This document shows, in pieces, positions 27,113 to 35,709 of a DNA stretch of 64,000 nucleotides (its first letter is position 1; every line of letters starts with the position of its first letter). A model generated the notes under the pieces. The model saw only the letters and a list, made by a program, of their open reading frames with translations. It did not search any database and was not told the origin of the DNA. A program made the translations under genes and the position numbers. The stretch spans positions 57,182 to 121,181 of the forward strand of contig CANBFE010000008.1 of assembly GCA_947367855.1 (NCBI GenBank), read 5' to 3'. Origin of the DNA: an uncultured Lachnospiraceae bacterium (lineage in GTDB: Bacteria > Bacillota > Clostridia > Lachnospirales > Lachnospiraceae).

Positions 27113-27916
27113 TTACTCCGGCTGCTTTCCGATATAGGCCAGGATACCGCCGTCCACATAGAGGATATGTCCGTTTACGGCATTGGAGGCCTCGGATGCC
27201 AGGAACACTGCAGGGCCGGTCAATTCTTCCGGTTTCAGCCAGCGGTTGGCAGGGGTCTTGGCACAGATAAACTGGTCAAAAGGATGCCTGCTGCCGTCAG
27301 GCTGTACTTCCCGCAGGGGTGCGGTCTGAGGGGTCTCGATATAACCGGGGCCAAGGCCGTTGCACTGAATGTTGTATCTGCCGTACTCGGAGCAGATATT
27401 TCTGGTCAGCATCTTCAGGCCGCCCTTTGCGGAAGCATATGCGGATACGGTCTCCCGTCCCAGTTCGGACATCATGGAGCAGATGTTGATAATCTTGCCG
27501 TGCCCCTTCTTGATCATGGACGGAATCACTGCCTTGGATACGATAAAGGGACCGTTTAAGTCGATATCAATGACCTGGCGGAACTGGGCTGCTGTCATCT
27601 CGGTCATGGGAATCCGCTTGATGATACCTGCATTGTTTACCAGAATATCAATGACACCAACCTCCGCTTCAATCCGGGCCACCAATGCGTTCACGGCGTC
27701 CTCATCGGTGACGTCACACACATAGCCATGGGCCTTGATTCCCTTCTCTTCATAAGCCGCCACTCCCTTGTCCACCAGTTCCTGATTGATGTCATTGAAG
27801 CAGATTATCGCCCCTGCCTCTGCGTAGGCGGATGCGATGGCAAATCCGATCCCGTAAGACGCCCCTGTTACCAAAGCTACTTTTCCTTCCAGTGAGAAAT
27901 TTGTAAATGCTGACAT
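27113..27916 (-). CDS. kduD: SDR dehydrogenase KduD/DhuD-like (2-dehydro-3-deoxygluconate 5-dehydrogenase)
   Basis: A 267-residue short-chain dehydrogenase with the cofactor motif TGASYGIGFAIA, the NNAG strand, the catalytic Ser in NICSMMSE and YASAKGG. It is expected to reduce the 5-keto group formed by KduI (2,5-diketo-3-deoxygluconate) to 2-keto-3-deoxygluconate using NAD(P)H. Gluconate 5-dehydrogenase is the close alternative by sequence, but kduI, eda and kdgK in the same operon favour the KduD role. The ATG follows AAAGGAG. Confidence 0.87.
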   Translation of the reverse strand: MSAFTNFSLEGKVALVTGASYGIGFAIASAYAEAGAIICFNDINQELVDKGVAAYEEKGIKAHGYVCDVTDEDAVNALVARIEAEVGVIDILVNNAGIIKRIPMTEMTAAQFRQVIDIDLNGPFIVSKAVIPSMIKKGHGKIINICSMMSELGRETVSAYASAKGGLKMLTRNICSEYGRYNIQCNGLGPGYIETPQTAPLREVQPDGSRHPFDQFICAKTPANRWLKPEELTGPAVFLASEASNAVNGHILYVDGGILAYIGKQPE

Positions 27917-27939
27917 AATCGGCTCTCCTTTCTAAATGA

Positions 27940-28012
27940 TATTTGAATTTGCTTTTATATTAGAATTTGCTTCCTTTTGAATTTACTTTTTCTTTTTAAA
28001 TTTACTCTTCTT
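27940..28012. repeat. Short degenerate AT-rich tandem repeat between kduD and kduI
   Basis: GAATTTGCTT, GAATTTGCTT, GAATTTACTT and AAATTTACTC recur at 16-18-base steps. The 178-base gap 27917-28094 otherwise shows no promoter or gene. Confidence 0.5.
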
Positions 28013-28094
28013 TTTCGGTTTTTGCAGTTTGCCTCTCCGCTGTCCTTTTTCAGGATTTTGTTTTTTGTCTTTCAGCGGCCCGCTCTCCCTGTTT

Positions 28095-28961
28095 TTACCG
28101 CAGATCCTTCATGGCAATGCCGTCCATATCGTCGAAATCCTGGTTCTCACCCACCATGCCCCATATAAAGGTATAAGCCCTGGATCCGCATCCCGCATGA
28201 ATGGACCAGCTGGGTGAAATCACCGCTTCTTCATTCCGCATGACAATATGGCGGGTCTCCTGGGGTTCACCCATGTAATGCATGACAAAGGCATCCTCCG
28301 GCATTTCAAAATACAGATATACCTCCATCCGCCTGTCATGGGTATGGCAGGGCATGGTATTCCACACGCTGCCGGGCTCCAGTCTGGTCATGCCCATCTC
28401 CAGCTGGCAGCTTTCCACCTGGCCGGGAAGAATGTACTTGCAGATCACCCGATGGTTTGCGTCCTCCAGACAGCCAAGCTCCACCTTGTTCTCATCCTTT
28501 ACAATGACCACGCCCTCCTCCGGTGTGCCTTCCGGCCGGATCAGCACCGTGGGACAGGTTCTGTGCGCCGGTGCGGAATTCAGATAAAATTTTGCCGGGC
28601 AGGCGGCATCCTCGCTTGCAAAAACGATATCCCTGGAACCCATGCCGATATACATGGCCTCCTTATAGCCTACCTTGTATACCTTTCCGTCAACGGAAAT
28701 GCTGCCCGCACCTCCGATGTTGATCACACCCAGTTCTCTCCTCTGGCAAAAATATTCTGCCCGAAGCTCCTCCCCTGCCGTAAGAGAAATAGGCTCCGTG
28801 GGCACCGCAGCGCCTGTGATAATTCTGTCAATATGACTGTATACCAGTTTCATCTCCCCCGGTACAAAGAGATCCTGGATCAGGAATTCCTCTCTCAAAC
28901 GTTCCGTGGTATAGTACTTCATGTCTCTTGGGGATACTGCTGTTCTAAGTTCCACCTTCAT
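28095..28961 (-). CDS. kduI: 5-dehydro-4-deoxy-D-glucuronate isomerase KduI
   Basis: KduI isomerises 5-keto-4-deoxyuronate, the product of unsaturated uronyl hydrolases, to 2,5-diketo-3-deoxygluconate. The 288-residue protein matches the family: YTTERLREEFLIQDLF near the N-terminus, and the cupin metal site NTMPCHTHDRRMEVYLYFE (two His and a Glu) with a later His in SWSIHAGCGSRAY. The start at 28961 (MKVELRTAV) has AGAGAGGT directly upstream; the frame extends to 29030 but that extension is not family-like. It is the first gene of the five-gene kdu/kdg operon. Confidence 0.95.
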   Translation of the reverse strand: MKVELRTAVSPRDMKYYTTERLREEFLIQDLFVPGEMKLVYSHIDRIITGAAVPTEPISLTAGEELRAEYFCQRRELGVINIGGAGSISVDGKVYKVGYKEAMYIGMGSRDIVFASEDAACPAKFYLNSAPAHRTCPTVLIRPEGTPEEGVVIVKDENKVELGCLEDANHRVICKYILPGQVESCQLEMGMTRLEPGSVWNTMPCHTHDRRMEVYLYFEMPEDAFVMHYMGEPQETRHIVMRNEEAVISPSWSIHAGCGSRAYTFIWGMVGENQDFDDMDGIAMKDLR

Positions 28962-29047
28962 ACCTCTCTTTCTGGCCTGTGCCTGTGTGCAGCCGGAAGG
29001 CTGATTTTCGGATTTTATGAGCTGCTGCAATCGCAGACAAGTAGTTT

Positions 29048-29063
29048 ATGTAAGCTCTTACAT
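29048..29063. promoter_or_regulatory. Palindromic operator ahead of kduI
   Basis: ATGTAAG-CT-CTTACAT is a perfect 7-bp inverted repeat with a 2-base centre. It abuts the -10 hexamer of the minus-strand promoter, a repressor position. It fits the CcpA cre pattern except that the central CG is CT, so a LacI- or GntR-type uronate regulator or CcpA could bind. Confidence 0.6.
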
Positions 29064-29090
29064 TATAACATACCCTGGCAGGCTTTTCCA
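29062..29090 (-). promoter_or_regulatory. Sigma-A promoter of the kdu/kdg operon
   Basis: On the minus strand TGGAAA (29090-29085) and a perfect TATAAT (29067-29062) are 17 bases apart, about 100 bases upstream of kduI. The -10 overlaps the operator palindrome by two bases. Confidence 0.7.
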
Positions 29091-29204
29091 TAAATTTTCT
29101 CTAAAATCTCCGCCTTCCGAATATTGCAGGTTACGATTGCGGTTCCTGTAATTCCAGTATAAACGAAAAAATTCTCCATTTCTATTCAAATATTTCTCAA
29201 AACC

Positions 29205-29233
29205 TTGCAAATTTTGAACTCTTGGGATAGAAT
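29205..29233 (+). promoter_or_regulatory. Sigma-A promoter for the HD hydrolase/AraC pair
   Basis: TTGCAA (29205-29210), a 17-base spacer and TAGAAT (29228-29233) lie 68 bases upstream of the HD gene. The 28962-29300 intergenic region thus holds divergent promoters and no gene. Confidence 0.6.
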
Positions 29234-29300
29234 AAAGAAAAAAACAGTCCATACAGCCTGAAGGCATGAAACAGTAATTTCAAAAAACAAGGAGGATTCT

Positions 29301-29894
29301 ATGCTGCCCACAAGAGAAAAAGCCCAATCAATTCTGGCGGAAGCGGAAAGCTGCAACCCCGGCCCCTGGGGAAACCACAGCCGGACCGCTGCCTGCTGTG
29401 CCGAGAAAATTGCACGGGAATGCGGTGATCTGGACCCGGAGAAGGCCTATATCCTGGGACTGCTCCATGACATCGGACGAAAATTCGGCGTCAGGCACCT
29501 GGGTCATGTATCCGACGGTTATTCCTATATGATGTCCCTGGGCTATGACGAAGCCGCAAAGATATGCCTGACCCATTCCTTCCTGAATATGACATTGGAT
29601 GACTATATCGGAAACTTCGATACCACCCCGGAGGAACTGGCGCTGATCCGTGATGCCCTGAACACCGCCGTGCCCGACGATTACGACAGACTGATTCAGC
29701 TGTGCGACGCCCTTGCAGGCGCGGAAGGCGTGATGAATATCGAGGATCGAATGAACGACGTAAAACGGCGCTACGGCTCCTTCCCCCAGGAAAAATGGGA
29801 TGGTAATTTAGCCCTGAAGGCATACTTTGAGGAAAAAATGGGGAAGGACATTTATACTGTTACAGGGAAAGGAACCTGCCCATGGAAGAACTGA
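29301..29894 (+). CDS. HD-domain phosphohydrolase, 197 aa
   Basis: A single-domain HD protein with the metal-binding series His in WGNHSRT, His-Asp in GLLHDIGRKFG, His in ICLTHSF and a later Asp in LIQLCDALAG. These proteins usually hydrolyse phosphate bonds in nucleotides or related compounds. The ATG follows AAGGAGG. The end overlaps the AraC-type regulator by 13 bases, so they are co-transcribed. The physiological substrate is not predictable. Confidence 0.8.
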   Translation: MLPTREKAQSILAEAESCNPGPWGNHSRTAACCAEKIARECGDLDPEKAYILGLLHDIGRKFGVRHLGHVSDGYSYMMSLGYDEAAKICLTHSFLNMTLDDYIGNFDTTPEELALIRDALNTAVPDDYDRLIQLCDALAGAEGVMNIEDRMNDVKRRYGSFPQEKWDGNLALKAYFEEKMGKDIYTVTGKGTCPWKN

Positions 29895-30739
29895 ATTCCT
29901 GCAAAACAGCCATCGAGCACTGCCTCCGGAAGAAGGCTTTTGCCATCGCCCATCTCTACAAAGAAGAAAAAGCCATGGACATGCACATCCATGACTGTTA
30001 TGAACTGTATTATTCCATCTCCGGGGGAAAGCAGTTTCTCATTGACAACCGCTTCTACACCATCGCCCCCGGAGATCTGTTTATCATCAACCAGTATGAG
30101 AGCCACAAGCTGACCCAGATCGACAACAGTGTCCACGAACGGATTGTGCTGTCCATCTATCCGGATTTTGTCAAGCGCCTATCCACACCGGATACGGATC
30201 TGGACTACTGCTTTTCCAACCGGAACAGCCGCTTTCAGCACAAGGTTTCCCTGGATAAGTCTGCGCAGCGCCGCTTTCTTTACTACATCAGCAAGATAAC
30301 CTCCGCCAATGGTTACGCCCACGATATCATAGAACAGGCGGCCTTCCTGGAACTGTTGGTCATGATCAATTCCCTCTCCCATGCCAATGCCGCCGAAACC
30401 GTTGTCAGGGATTACAAATACAATCAGCAGGTGGAGGATATTCTGGCCTATATTAATCAAAATATCGGCCAGAATATTACGGTGGAACAGCTTGCCGCAA
30501 ATTTCTTTCTAAGCGAGTCCTATATCTGCCGCATTTTCAAACAGGCCACCGGCACCACCATCAACAAATACATCACGGCACGCCGCATCAGCATTGCCAA
30601 AGCCCACTTAAATGAAGGAGACAGTGTGGGAACTGCCTTTGAAAAAAGCGGTTTCGGCGACTACAGCAGCTTCTTCAAGGCTTTCACCAAGGCCGTAGGG
30701 GTGTCTCCGAAAAAATATGCCGGTCTAAGCGTCAGCTGA
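29882..30739 (+). CDS. AraC-family transcriptional regulator with cupin sensor
   Basis: The 285-residue protein has an N-terminal cupin-type sensor (HIHDCYELYYSISGGKQFLI, then APGDLFIINQYESHKL) and a C-terminal AraC DNA-binding domain (VEQLAANFFLSESYICRIFKQ and FEKSGFGDYSSFFKAFTKAVGVSPKKY). It starts inside the HD gene with AAAGGAA just upstream. Its 3' end overlaps the convergent ABC remnant by about 15 bases. It is divergent from the kdu operon and is a candidate regulator of it, though this is position-based inference. Confidence 0.9.
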   Translation: MEELNSCKTAIEHCLRKKAFAIAHLYKEEKAMDMHIHDCYELYYSISGGKQFLIDNRFYTIAPGDLFIINQYESHKLTQIDNSVHERIVLSIYPDFVKRLSTPDTDLDYCFSNRNSRFQHKVSLDKSAQRRFLYYISKITSANGYAHDIIEQAAFLELLVMINSLSHANAAETVVRDYKYNQQVEDILAYINQNIGQNITVEQLAANFFLSESYICRIFKQATGTTINKYITARRISIAKAHLNEGDSVGTAFEKSGFGDYSSFFKAFTKAVGVSPKKYAGLSVS

Positions 30740-32328
30740 AGTATAATACTGCGCCTGCATGGCCCACATTTCTGCATATTTCCCTTCAGGCTGCCCCAAC
30801 AATTCCTCATGGGTTCCAAGCTGCACCAGGCGGCCCTGATCCAGTACCGCTATCCCATCGCAGAACCTGCAGGAAGAGAGCCTGTGGCTGACGGAAATCA
30901 TGGTCTCCTCCGCCAGATGACGGAAAAACTGCTCATAAATTTCCTTTTCCGCATAAGGGTCCAATGCGGCGGTGGGCTCATCCAGAATAACGATTCCGGC
31001 ATCTTTATACACAGCCCTGGCAATGGCCAGTTTCTGGGCCTCCCCGCCGGACAGATTCACCCCGTCCTCCTCATAATCATGGGACACAGCCTGCCTGATC
31101 CCCTTTGGCAGCTTCTCTGTCTTCTCCTGCAGCCCTGCCCGGGCAAGGGCTTCCCATACCTTCTCCGGATCATACACCCTGGAAGCCGCCAGATTTTCCG
31201 CCAGGGAAAAGGCAAAGACTGCAAAATCCTGAAACACGGTTGCAATGTTCCGAATGTATTCTCCATAGGAAAAAGTATGGATATCCCGGCCGTTCAGCAG
31301 GATCCTGCCCTCCGTGGGCTCATACAGGCGGCAGAGCAGCTTGATCAACGTGGTCTTGCCGGAACCGTTTTCCCCTGCGATGGCCAGTTTTTCTCCGGGC
31401 GCGATTTTCAGGGTTATGGATATACGGATATTCAGACAGAAAGAGCTGGTTCTCCGGGAAAGTCTGGAGAAATGCTATGGACGTCTGGCGGAGGGGAAGA
31501 TCAGAGAGATGCGGGCTGTCAGCAGACTTGATGTGGTGCGGTTTCTGTGTGCAGGCATCTGCGGCGCAGCGGTTTACGGGACAGTGGGATATCTGTGGCC
31601 ATATCTTCGTCCGGCAGATAAGTCAGATCATAAAATTCTCCGTAGCGGTTATACTCCGCCCCATGCTCAAAGACGTCAAAGCTGACTGCAAAACGCCTGG
31701 CCGCAGTCTTACAGGTAACATAGGCCCCGCCAACCGTCAGCGCCGCCAGTAACACCATAATTCCTGCAGCGCCGGTTCCGCCCACCAGGCCCGCTCTTAC
31801 TCCGGACATTACCTGACGGAAAAACTGCGCTCCGATCAGCAGCGCAGCCGCCGTCCGGCATACATTCGTGGCGAGCACTTCCATGTCCCAATAGAGACTG
31901 GCCATTCCGCCCCCGGTGAGGCCCATGCTTCCGGAGACCAGTTCCCGAAGTTTTCGTGTGCTCTCTTTTTCCAATTGAAAAAAAGGAATTCTGAACGCTT
32001 TGTCCGTCAGAATGATTTCGTGGGTGGAAAACAGTCTGCCGTACCCCACTGCCATCCATGCATTGAGCCAGTGGCCCAGAACGGACAGCAGCAGCGTTCC
32101 CCCTGCGGACACCAGGACAAAAATCAACAGCCGCATTCTGTTCCTCTCACCGGCCAGTTCATTCAATATTCCTGCAGACATGACAATCGCCAGCCAGGGT
32201 GTCCCTGCCGCAAGCACGCTTTTCCAGAATAAACACTTCATCTGCCCCGGCAATATCCTGTCAAATTCCCTGATCCCTCTGCGGATCAGCCGCCATTCTT
32301 CTCTTATGGTTCTGTCATATTTCATCAT
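30725..32328 (-). pseudogene. ABC exporter half-transporter broken by a ~170-bp internal inversion
   Basis: The 5' part (32328-31590) encodes membrane helices and ends properly at YGEFYDLTYLPDEDMATDI, then runs into non-family sequence and a stop at 31519. The expected continuation (DIRIFRQKELVLRESLEKCY, then KIREMRAVSRLDVVRFLCAG) is encoded on the opposite strand at about 31421-31592. Flipping that segment restores the frame exactly at GATAT. Beyond it the ATPase part (ITLKIAPGEKLAIAGENGSGKTT, LSGGEAQKLAIARA, VILDEPTAALD) runs to 30725, but re-inversion alone does not join it in frame, so some sequence was also lost. An isolated ATPase fragment could begin at an ATG at 31348, downstream of Walker A. 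Confidence 0.8.
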
Positions 32329-32375
32329 TTCCGATTATACCTCCTGTTTTTTTTCCGTTCCGGACTGGAGACTCT

Positions 32376-33542
32376 CTAAAACATTGTCTCTCCGTCCTCA
32401 TAATACCGGCTCTGCACCCGGAACATCTCCGCATACCTGCCCCCGCGCGCCATCAGCTCTTCATGGGTTCCCTCTTCCCGAATCTCCCCCTCTTCCATCA
32501 CCAGAATACGATCGCAGAATCTGGTGGAGGCCAGTCTGTGGGATATGAAAACGGAAGTCCGCCCCTCCGTCAGCCTGCCGTAAGCCTGGTAAATTTCATT
32601 TTCCGCAATGGGGTCCAGGGCAGCGGTGGGTTCGTCCAAAATGAGCACGGGCGCATCCTTATACAGCGCCCTGGCCAACAGGAGCCGCTGCAGTTCTCCG
32701 CCCGACAATTCCGTTCCCCGGTCCGCAATCCGCTTTACCAGGCAGGTATCCGGCCCTTCCGGCAGGGAACGCACCTTTTCCTCCAGATTGGCCAGACGGA
32801 TGCAGTTCCATAACCGCTGATCGCTTTCTGCGCAATTCCCCCGTCTCTCTTCCGGCTTCCGCCTTCCCCGGGCAGGCTTCCTTTGCTTCTTCTCCCGCGG
32901 TTTTTCCTGCCTTGCAACGTCCTGCCCGCAGTCCATATCCAATGTGATATTATCCCGGATGCTCACCGGCAGCACACCTGATTTCTGGAAAACGGCAGAG
33001 AACAGATTCCGGTAATCCTCCCCTGCAAAGGCCCTACAGTCCACTCCGTTGACCCGGATATCCCCCCGGGTAGGCCGCAGCAGTCCGCACAGCAGCTTCA
33101 CAAAGGTGGTCTTCCTGCCCGGATAGCTGACTGCGCCGTAATTGGGACTGCTGACGGCATTCCGCGCCTTCTCCGCGCTGATCCTGCCCTCCCCGGAGGA
33201 AAATATCTCGTAATCCAGGTCCATCATTTTCGCTTCCCATTTCGGTTTCAGCACGGTAAACAGAAAAACCTGGGAGCAGGCCGAAATCTGGTTGTGGACA
33301 ATGGCGTTAAGGGCGGACACGGCAAACAGCCCGCCGCTGCCTGCCCCGGCCCACAGCAGAAGATATGGCAGTCCGGCCCTGCCTTCAATCTGATCCAGAA
33401 TCATTTTGGGAATCCATATGGCAGCCAGCGAAAGAAGCACCTGCAGTCCGCTCCCCAAAAAAGGAAGGAAGATGCTTCCCGGCCTGAATGAGTACAGTTC
33501 ACGAAACAGATAACAGAAGTTCGATTTTTGATTTATTTTCAT
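32376..33542 (-). pseudogene. ABC exporter half-transporter with large internal deletion
   Basis: The open frame is 388 residues where about 600 are expected. Residues 1-130 are the start of an exporter membrane domain (two helices, then KMMDLDYEIFSSGEGRISAEKARNAVSSPNYGA). The frame then jumps to SYPGRKTTFVKLLCGLLRP, i.e. into the middle of Walker A, where GxGKTT has become GRKTT. Signature (LSGGELQRLLLARAL) and Walker B (VLILDEPTAALD) remain. The missing part holds most membrane helices, so export function is lost. A basic insert (REKKQRKPARGRRKPEERRG) lies in the ATPase helical region. It sits just upstream of the second broken half-transporter and together they were probably a heterodimeric exporter. 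Confidence 0.75.
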
Positions 33543-33566
33543 TTTTATCCTCACAATTCAGATTAG

Positions 33567-33618
33567 GATACCAAAATCAGAACACCGAAAATGAGCAGAT
33601 TTCAGGTGTTTTGGTATC
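33567..33618. repeat. Imperfect inverted repeat
   Basis: GATACCAA (33567-33574) pairs with TTGGTATC (33611-33618) and AACACC with GGTGTT, with a six-base bulge on one side. The role is unknown. The gap 33543-33887 contains this, the terminator at 33648 and nothing else identified. Confidence 0.55.
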
Positions 33619-33647
33619 ACAGGGTTAAAAGGTATCATAAAAATCAT

Positions 33648-33671
33648 AAAAAAACTGCGGTATGCCCGCAG
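33648..33671 (-). terminator. Rho-independent terminator of the 11-gene sugar-uptake operon
   Basis: On the minus strand CTGCGG-GCATA-CCGCAG is followed by TTTTTTT. It lies 217 bases beyond the LacI-type gene's stop. Confidence 0.85.
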
Positions 33672-33887
33672 CAAATAAACACCTTATGTCATTATGAGGA
33701 AATCCTAATAGAAACAAAGGTATCGTCATGCCCACTATGCGGGAGAATGCCCGATACAGCCTGTCCGACTGCCGATATGAACTGATAATAAAAATGAAAT
33801 CAGCGCATTCTTCCACATCTGAAAACTAACATGACACATACCTCTCTCTACAAGTTTTGTTCAGTATTGCATATCCGCCGCCCCAGG

Positions 33888-34913
33888 TCAAGCCCCACAC
33901 AAAACGGAATCCCTGTATATAACGGAAGGCCTCACATAGATCGTTTCATACGGCGCGTCCCCGCTTTCCATACGATAAATAATCTGCTTTGCAATGCGTT
34001 TTCCCAAAAATTCTGTCTCCACACTGGCCGTGGTCAGCAGTCCGCTCACATCCGTAAATTCATCGCTGTCATCATAGCCTGTAACCACGATTCCCTCCGG
34101 AACACGCTCCCGATGCCTGGAGAAATACAGCCAAAGACAATGAGCAATGAAATCGCTGGCGCAGACAAAGGCCTCAGGCAGGATGGTGAGACTGTCCAGA
34201 AAAGCGGCAATCTCCTCTTCACAGGAAAATATTTCATTTATCCGGGTCAGACAGAACACTTCCTCCACCTTCAGACCATGCCCCCTCATACATCGGCAGA
34301 ATCCCTCATAACGGTCACAGACCGTCCTGGCATGTCCGATATCCCCGATAAATCCAATCTTCGTCATCCCTCTGGCCACCAGAGATTCCGTGATCCGGCG
34401 CATGGTATCCTGCCCTTCCAACAGCACCAGATCCCCGCTTAGATCTTCCGGACTGATCTGCCGTGTCACATCCACGAATACTTTCGGAAGATTCAGCCCG
34501 TTAATGCCTTCCGTCAGCCTCTTGTCATATATATTTAATACCACCGCTCCCTGAACCATATTATTGTACAGCATCTGGGGCATCTTATATTTGTCGGAAT
34601 AGCGGGAAGGCATATAGGTATACATGAGATTGATATTGTACAGACTCAGTTCCCTGGCCAGACTGTGAATAATCTTCATGGAAAATGCGGCAGAGTCAGG
34701 CCTGGCAACTATGGCGGAGACATTCCTTTCCTTCTCCTGTCTGCTCCGCTCTGCCTCACGCCCACCCTTCACATACCCAAGCTCCACAGCCTTATCCCAG
34801 ACATTGGACCTGAGCGCTGCAGAAACATTCTCGTAATTGTGAAACACCTTCCAGACCGTCACGCGGGAGATTCCCAATGCATCGGCAATCTCCTGCATTG
34901 TCACTTTATTCGT
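33888..34913 (-). CDS. LacI-family transcriptional regulator
   Basis: The chosen start MTNKVTMQEIADALGISRVT gives a 341-residue LacI/GalR protein: a helix-turn-helix at 6-25, a hinge, and a periplasmic-binding-protein-like sensor (ARPDSAAFSMKIIHSLARE, FIGDIGHARTVCDRYEGF, VTGYDDSDEFTDV). The recognition helix reads ISRVTVWKVFHN, with Trp-Lys where most members have Ser-Arg, so the operator may differ from the usual one. It overlaps the YesL-like gene by eight bases and is the last gene of the transporter operon. It probably represses that operon and releases with the imported sugar. Confidence 0.9.
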   Translation of the reverse strand, partial: TNKVTMQEIADALGISRVTVWKVFHNYENVSAALRSNVWDKAVELGYVKGGREAERSRQEKERNVSAIVARPDSAAFSMKIIHSLARELSLYNINLMYTYMPSRYSDKYKMPQMLYNNMVQGAVVLNIYDKRLTEGINGLNLPKVFVDVTRQISPEDLSGDLVLLEGQDTMRRITESLVARGMTKIGFIGDIGHARTVCDRYEGFCRCMRGHGLKVEEVFCLTRINEIFSCEEEIAAFLDSLTILPEAFVCASDFIAHCLWLYFSRHRERVPEGIVVTGYDDSDEFTDVSGLLTTASVETEFLGKRIAKQIIYRMESGDAPYETIYVRPSVIYRDSVLCGA

Positions 34914-35562
34914 CATGTCCCCCACCAGTCTCCTCTTCCTCCGCCCACGGATCATAAAAGCTCTCCGGCTTCATCGCTTTCTTCACCCTCCACAGAGTAA
35001 ACCACACCGGCGTGGAAAATGCGATAAACATCATTAACTGCGGCGCAAGCAGCACTGCGTAAAGCCACGCCGCATGAAAAACCAGAAACAAAAGCGTCGT
35101 CATCCACCGGCTGCAGGCTACCACCAACGCAAACAAAATCTTCTTCTTTACGGGAAATTCCGGATACAATACGTTCACAGCCGGAAGATACCAACGCAGC
35201 GCCACAGCGCCAATCAGCCAGCAAAAAAGGAGAAAGTAAAGCGCCGTATTCAGTTCCCGCCCATATACCGCATAAAATCCCAGCGCCACTGCCGGCGCAT
35301 AGAGAAGCATCAGCAGATTCCCTGTCCAAAAATACTTCCTGAAGTAACCCCACATGGACCGGAATACTTTTCCCTCCTTTCCCTCAAACACATCATTAAC
35401 ATAAGCCGCTGCGGCAAACATGGCGGGAAACAGCCCAAACACGGCCATTCCGCATAAAGTCAGCAGCAGCATACACAGATTTATCTGAAAAAGCATGTAT
35501 AGAAATTCAAAAAAACGATATATGCGGGAATTCTGCATTCTCTCAAACGCATCCTGCTCCAT
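34906..35562 (-). CDS. YesL-like DUF624 membrane protein
   Basis: The 218-residue protein has four to five hydrophobic segments and a DUF624/YesL appearance (RFFEFLYMLFQINLCMLLLTLCGMAVFGLFPA near the N-terminus, FRSMWGYFRKYFW, then WYLPAVNVLY). YesL-type genes commonly accompany CUT1 sugar transporters in Firmicutes, but their function is not established. It follows the second permease pair by about 150 bases, across a strong hairpin, and overlaps the regulator gene. Confidence 0.8.
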   Translation of the reverse strand: MEQDAFERMQNSRIYRFFEFLYMLFQINLCMLLLTLCGMAVFGLFPAMFAAAAYVNDVFEGKEGKVFRSMWGYFRKYFWTGNLLMLLYAPAVALGFYAVYGRELNTALYFLLFCWLIGAVALRWYLPAVNVLYPEFPVKKKILFALVVACSRWMTTLLFLVFHAAWLYAVLLAPQLMMFIAFSTPVWFTLWRVKKAMKPESFYDPWAEEEETGGGHDE

Positions 35563-35622
35563 TCGCCGGCCTCCTCTCTGTCCTCATTCCCAGGTCCGCG
35601 GTCCTGCGCCGGACCATTTGGA

Positions 35623-35664
35623 ATGGGGCTGCTGCACTTTAGTCTTCACATGCAGCAACCCCAT
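35623..35664. terminator. Strong hairpin without T-run between permease and YesL genes
   Basis: ATGGGGCTGCTGCA (35623-35636) pairs over 14 positions, allowing one G-U, with TGCAGCAACCCCAT (35651-35664). No T-run follows on the minus strand, so a 3'-end stabiliser of the transporter mRNA is more likely than a terminator. Confidence 0.55.
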
Positions 35665-35709
35665 ACACAATAATTTGCATTACATCAAAGATAAACTATT
35701 TTCCGCACA

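Noticed and set aside
30725..31348. Isolated 207-aa ABC ATPase as a real gene
   Set aside because: It begins after Walker A and is the tail of a broken exporter gene, so it is reported as part of the pseudogene.
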